Shown here: in pieces, positions 60,633-64,000 of the stretch
How positions within the stretch are numbered: the stretch's first letter is position 1
Layout of the letters: each line of letters starts with the position of its first letter
Source: Myceligenerans pegani
GTDB taxonomy: Bacteria > Actinomycetota > Actinomycetes > Actinomycetales > Cellulomonadaceae
Assembly: GCF_014892515.1 (NCBI RefSeq)
Contig: NZ_JADBGR010000107.1
Coordinates: 268,806 to 332,805, forward strand
Length of the DNA stretch: 64,000 nt
Direction: 5' to 3'
Position numbers and translations under genes: made by a program
The notes under the pieces: generated by a model
The model's database searches: none
What the model was told of the DNA's origin: nothing
Seen by the model: the letters and a program-made list of their open reading frames with translations, nothing else

Positions 60633-63600
60633 TCACGCGTCGCGGCGCCGGCCTCTCCGGCCGGAATCGGCGGAGAGGGCATGGTAGCCACGTGCCGAGG
60701 CGATGTCCGTCGCCTCGCGAAGGTACGTCCGACGACGTTCCTCGACCGGGTCGGCCTCGGAGAGCCCGAAGAGGGCACGGCAGAGGAGGTACGGGTACTC
60801 CTGGCGTCGGGCGAGGTCCGCCGCGTGGTGGAACCGCTCCGCGGCATCGGCGAACCGTCCGTCTGCCAGCAGCGCCTCGCCCAGCGTCGCGGCCGTCTTT
60901 GCCTGTTGCTGCCAGTCGCGCAGGATGACCGCGATGTCCTGCGCCTGACGCGCGGCGCTCACGGCCCCCGAGTGGTCGCCTTGCTGCCGATGCAAGAGGC
61001 TCCATTCGTCGAGCGTCGAGAGTTCGCCGCGCAGGTCGCCTCGCGCGCGATACCCGGCAAGGACGTCGGCCAGGTGAGATCCTGCTTCGACCGTTCTGCC
61101 CTGCAGACGGAGCGCACTTGCCAGGTTCCCACGGTTGGCCAGCATCGAAGCTTCGCGCCCGGCGGCGCGGTTGATGACGAGGGCATCCTCGAGATGCTTC
61201 TGCGCGATCTCCGGCCTGCCGAGGTGGAGTTCGAGGAAGCCGAGGCTGTTGAGCGCGACCGCCCGCATGTCTCCGCGCTCGTCGTCACTGAGGTCCAGGG
61301 CACGGAGAAACCACCTCCCCGCTTCGGTGAGCTCTCCCAGCACCAGAGACAACCATCCGACATGGTGTGACAGATAGGCCGAAGCGGTCCGCCAACCGCA
61401 CTCGGCGGCGAGCTGCTCGGCCTGGACGCAGAGATCGAGCGCTGCACGGTCGCGGCCGAGCGCGGCGAGCGCTTGTTCCTTGTTCATCAGCATCGCGGTC
61501 CGGGCCCGTGCGTCACCAGAGGCGTTCGCCGCCCGGAGCCCGGCATCGGCGCATCTGAGCCATCCGTCGGCGTTCCGGCGGATCAGGAAGTAACCGCGCA
61601 TCTGATCGGCTGCGACCCAGGCCGAGGCCCGCAGTTCCGTCTCATCCGCGAGTCGTTCGACCAGCGCGACGAGGGACTGGGCCTCGAAGTCGAGCCATTT
61701 GAGCGCTTCGCCGAGGTCGGCGAAGCGCCGGTGCGGGTCGGGATGGGTCTGCAGCCGCAGCAGTTCCGGGTAGGCGAGCTCCACGGCCGCGGTCACGCCG
61801 TCGATGTACCACGACCGCAGCCGCGCGGCTGCCGCGGGCGCCTCGGGATCGCCGACGGCGAGCTCGGTGGCATAGAGCCGAAGAAGATCGTGGAAGCGAT
61901 ACCGGTCCGGTCCGTCCTGGGACAACATGCTGGCTTCGATGAGCTCCTCGATGACGAGATCGGCGGCTCCTGGCTCGAGGTCGAGCAGAACCGCCGAGGC
62001 CGCGAGGCCGAACGGCGGCACCGGATGCAGGGCGTTGAGCCGGAACGCACGCTTGGCCGAGTCGGAGAGGTTCTCGTAGCTGAGCAGGAAGCTGGCTCGG
62101 ATGCTCGCGTCACCTGCTCGCAGTTGGGCGAGACGGTCCCGTTCGTCGGAAAGGCGATCTGCGAGGTCCTCGATTCGCAGGCTCGGCCGGGCCGCCAGCC
62201 GGGCCGACGCGATCCGCAGGGCCAGCGGCAGGCGGCCACAGGATTGCGCGAGGCGCCGGGTCGCTGCCAGCTCGTCGGGCGTCGTCTCCTCCGGAGCACG
62301 CCCGGACGTTTCGGCGATCAGCGCGCATGCCGCGCTGTCGGACAGGAGACCCAGATCGATCGTGACGGCGTTCGGGACCGCCTGGAGCTGGTGCCGGCTG
62401 GTGACGAGCACGTCGCACGCGCCCGCTCCGGGGACGAGGTCGCGGATCTGGCGCGCGTCACGGGCGTTGTCGAGGAGGATGAGCAGCCTGCGGTCGGCGA
62501 GCTCGCTGCGGAACTGCGCGGCGAGCTCGTCGACATCCGTACCGATGTCGCGTGACGGGATACCGAGGGCGACGAGGAACCGGGTAAGGACCTCGCGTGG
62601 CGTCGGGACCGGGACCGGCTCCGACGCCGCGGGCCCGGGGCCGTCGCCCCGGAGGTCGGCGTACAGCGTCCCGTCGGGGTACGCCGCGCGCAGCCGGTGG
62701 CCGGCCGTCAGCGCCAGCGCGGTCTTCCCGACTCCGGCCGGACCGCTGATGATCACGGCCCTCGAGGTGGGATGGCCGGGACCGCGGGACCGTTCGAGTG
62801 CGAGCGTCACCGCATCCACCTCGTCCTGGCGGCCGACGAACGTCGTCGGCGGTGCGGGGAGCTGCTGGACGGCGCGGACCGGGCGCGGCGGTGGTCCGTG
62901 CTCCTGCCGCAGCGCCTTGAGGTGCACGCTCCTGAGCAGTTCGCTCGGCTCGATGCCGAGCATCTCGTCCAGGGTGGTCCGCACGCGCTCGAAGACCGCC
63001 AGCGCTTCCGCCTGACGCCCGCTCGCGGCGAGCGTGGCGATCAGCTCGGCCTGAAGCGGCTCGTCGAGACATGACGCGGCGGCGTGGTCCCGCAGACGGG
63101 CCAGCGCCGCCTCGGGTTGCGCGGTCTCGCGGGCGACAGCCGCCCAGGCCCGGAGCGCGGCGGCGTATTCCTCGACGACGGCGGCATGGACGGGGTCCGA
63201 GCGCAGCTCGTCGATGTCGGTCTCGCCGCGCCAGACATCGACCGCCGCGGCCAGGCGGTCGAACCGCTCACCGGCGGGCTGGCCCGCGGCGTCGGCCACC
63301 AGCTCACGGAACCGCAGGAGATCGAGAGTCTCGGCGTCGGCCGACAGCCGATAGCCCGACGCGACGGGTTCGATGCGCACCGCGCCGCGCCCGAACAGCG
63401 GCCGGATCCGGGCGATGTGGGCGCTCAGCAACCGCCCGGAGTCCCGCGGTTCGCCGTCGGGCCACAGCAGCGCGGCCAGGTCCTCGCGCCGCACCACCTC
63501 GCCGGGATCGAGGGCGAGCCTGGCGAGCAGCAACCGCCGCTTGGCGGAGTGAACCATCACCTGCTCGTCGCCAGTCGTCACCCGCAGCGGGCCGAGGACG

Positions 63601-63962
63601 CTGATGCGGGCAGGCCCGCTTCGTCGCACGTCGACGGCGTTCCTCAGGTGTCCGCCCGCGGCGGCTTCCTGGATCGAGGCCGTTTCCGCACCGTCGAGAT
63701 CCAGCGCCGTGGCGATGGCGAGAAGCGACTCCCGCCGCGGCCGTCTGGTCCGACCTTGTTCGAGGTCTCGGATCGCCGCGGTGCTCAGCCCGGCCAGCTG
63801 CGCGAGCTCGCGCTGGGTGAGACCGATACGTTGCCGGCCGCGACGAATGAGCTCACCGGCGCGGACGGATTCTCCCGCGACGCCGTTCCCGGCCGGGCCG
63901 ACCAGATCCCCCACGCCCGCGGGACGCGCTCGCCCGAGTTCACGTCCGCCGCCTGTGCCCAC
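60633..63962 (-). CDS. XRE-BTAD-NB-ARC-TPR regulator (AfsR-like NLR-type)
   Basis: 1109 aa. Order: XRE helix-turn-helix (IGLTQRELAQLAGLSTAAIRDLE, about 46-68), winged-helix BTAD unit (SVLGPLRVTTGDEQVMVHSAKRRLLLARLALDPGEVV, in parts, 120-370), NB-ARC ATPase (P-loop ISGPAGVGKTALALTAG; Walker B RLLILLDNARDARQI; VLVTSRH sensor; GRLPLALRIA) and a C-terminal TPR array (ALAALGRDRAALDL; YLSHHVGWLSLVLGELTEAGRWFL). AfsR-type STAND regulator probably controlling secondary metabolism or stress; no cluster is visible here. GTG 63962 with TAAACT 8 nt upstream suits a leaderless start close to the window edge. It converges on the kinase gene. Confidence 0.9.
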   Translation of the reverse strand: MGTGGGRELGRARPAGVGDLVGPAGNGVAGESVRAGELIRRGRQRIGLTQRELAQLAGLSTAAIRDLEQGRTRRPRRESLLAIATALDLDGAETASIQEAAAGGHLRNAVDVRRSGPARISVLGPLRVTTGDEQVMVHSAKRRLLLARLALDPGEVVRREDLAALLWPDGEPRDSGRLLSAHIARIRPLFGRGAVRIEPVASGYRLSADAETLDLLRFRELVADAAGQPAGERFDRLAAAVDVWRGETDIDELRSDPVHAAVVEEYAAALRAWAAVARETAQPEAALARLRDHAAASCLDEPLQAELIATLAASGRQAEALAVFERVRTTLDEMLGIEPSELLRSVHLKALRQEHGPPPRPVRAVQQLPAPPTTFVGRQDEVDAVTLALERSRGPGHPTSRAVIISGPAGVGKTALALTAGHRLRAAYPDGTLYADLRGDGPGPAASEPVPVPTPREVLTRFLVALGIPSRDIGTDVDELAAQFRSELADRRLLILLDNARDARQIRDLVPGAGACDVLVTSRHQLQAVPNAVTIDLGLLSDSAACALIAETSGRAPEETTPDELAATRRLAQSCGRLPLALRIASARLAARPSLRIEDLADRLSDERDRLAQLRAGDASIRASFLLSYENLSDSAKRAFRLNALHPVPPFGLAASAVLLDLEPGAADLVIEELIEASMLSQDGPDRYRFHDLLRLYATELAVGDPEAPAAAARLRSWYIDGVTAAVELAYPELLRLQTHPDPHRRFADLGEALKWLDFEAQSLVALVERLADETELRASAWVAADQMRGYFLIRRNADGWLRCADAGLRAANASGDARARTAMLMNKEQALAALGRDRAALDLCVQAEQLAAECGWRTASAYLSHHVGWLSLVLGELTEAGRWFLRALDLSDDERGDMRAVALNSLGFLELHLGRPEIAQKHLEDALVINRAAGREASMLANRGNLASALRLQGRTVEAGSHLADVLAGYRARGDLRGELSTLDEWSLLHRQQGDHSGAVSAARQAQDIAVILRDWQQQAKTAATLGEALLADGRFADAAERFHHAADLARRQEYPYLLCRALFGLSEADPVEERRRTYLREATDIASARGYHALSADSGRRGRRRDA

Positions 63963-64000
63963 GATCGAGCAGTTTATCGGCGGGGCGCCCCGCCGCGGCC

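Overview
The window is high-GC DNA with GTG starts, TGA stops, 4-bp ATGA/GTGA gene overlaps, IdeR-type iron regulation, MptB-like mannosyltransferase genes and secreted GH43 enzymes. This points to an actinobacterial chromosome, probably Micrococcales close to Promicromonosporaceae or Cellulomonadaceae; the placement is inferred from gene content only. I see no rRNA, tRNA, CRISPR array, phage module or intact insertion sequence.

Layout. 1-6.2 kb: a TetR regulator, a Gfo/Idh/MocA oxidoreductase with a sugar isomerase, an O-antigen-ligase-like polymerase, a luciferase-like oxidoreductase and a CGNR zinc-finger protein. 6.2-12.7 kb: a dedicated chaperone locus. A kinase, a GrpE-like protein, an 846-residue Hsp70 and a TPR/OmpA membrane protein form a chain of overlapping genes; a J-like protein converges on it behind a 49-bp near-perfect palindrome. 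13-16.4 kb: YbaK, a MmyB-type regulator, a LuxR-type regulator and a DHFR-like reductase. 16.5-24.8 kb: a LacI-controlled glycoside locus (GH43 with two carbohydrate-binding modules, an ABC sugar importer, LacI, GH2) with two identical TACAGCGCTGTA operators. 24.8-25.4 kb: a tautomerase and a 49-residue membrane protein.

25.6-37.4 kb: a sulfated-substrate locus. ROK repressor, SsuC/SsuB/SsuA-like importer, two type I sulfatases and a formylglycine-generating enzyme form a seven-gene operon with mostly 4-bp overlaps. Next to it lies a 1236-residue secreted protein with two GH43-like propellers, whose promoter shares a 32-bp block with the ROK promoter. This suggests one regulon that strips sulfate and sugars from a sulfated glycan. 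37.6-41.6 kb: a DinB-like protein and two GT-C glycosyltransferases (lipomannan/lipoglycan type). 41.6-51.5 kb: small regulator/enzyme units (ArsR with an AHSA1-like protein, two SDR loci, a phosphotransferase, a TetR regulon with four operator copies, cupin with DUF4287, an ArsR-like regulator) and a degenerate junction at 50.1-50.5 kb. 51.6-55.7 kb: siderophore uptake under a perfect 19-bp IdeR box. 56-64 kb: a two-component system with an ABC exporter, and a 1109-residue XRE-BTAD-NB-ARC-TPR regulator.

Many single genes and operon heads have a TANNNT box only 6-8 nt before the start codon and no Shine-Dalgarno sequence, as expected for leaderless mRNAs. I used this to choose several starts. 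The most unusual content is the Hsp70/kinase/OmpA locus with its palindrome, followed by the co-regulated sulfatase and double-GH43 regulon.
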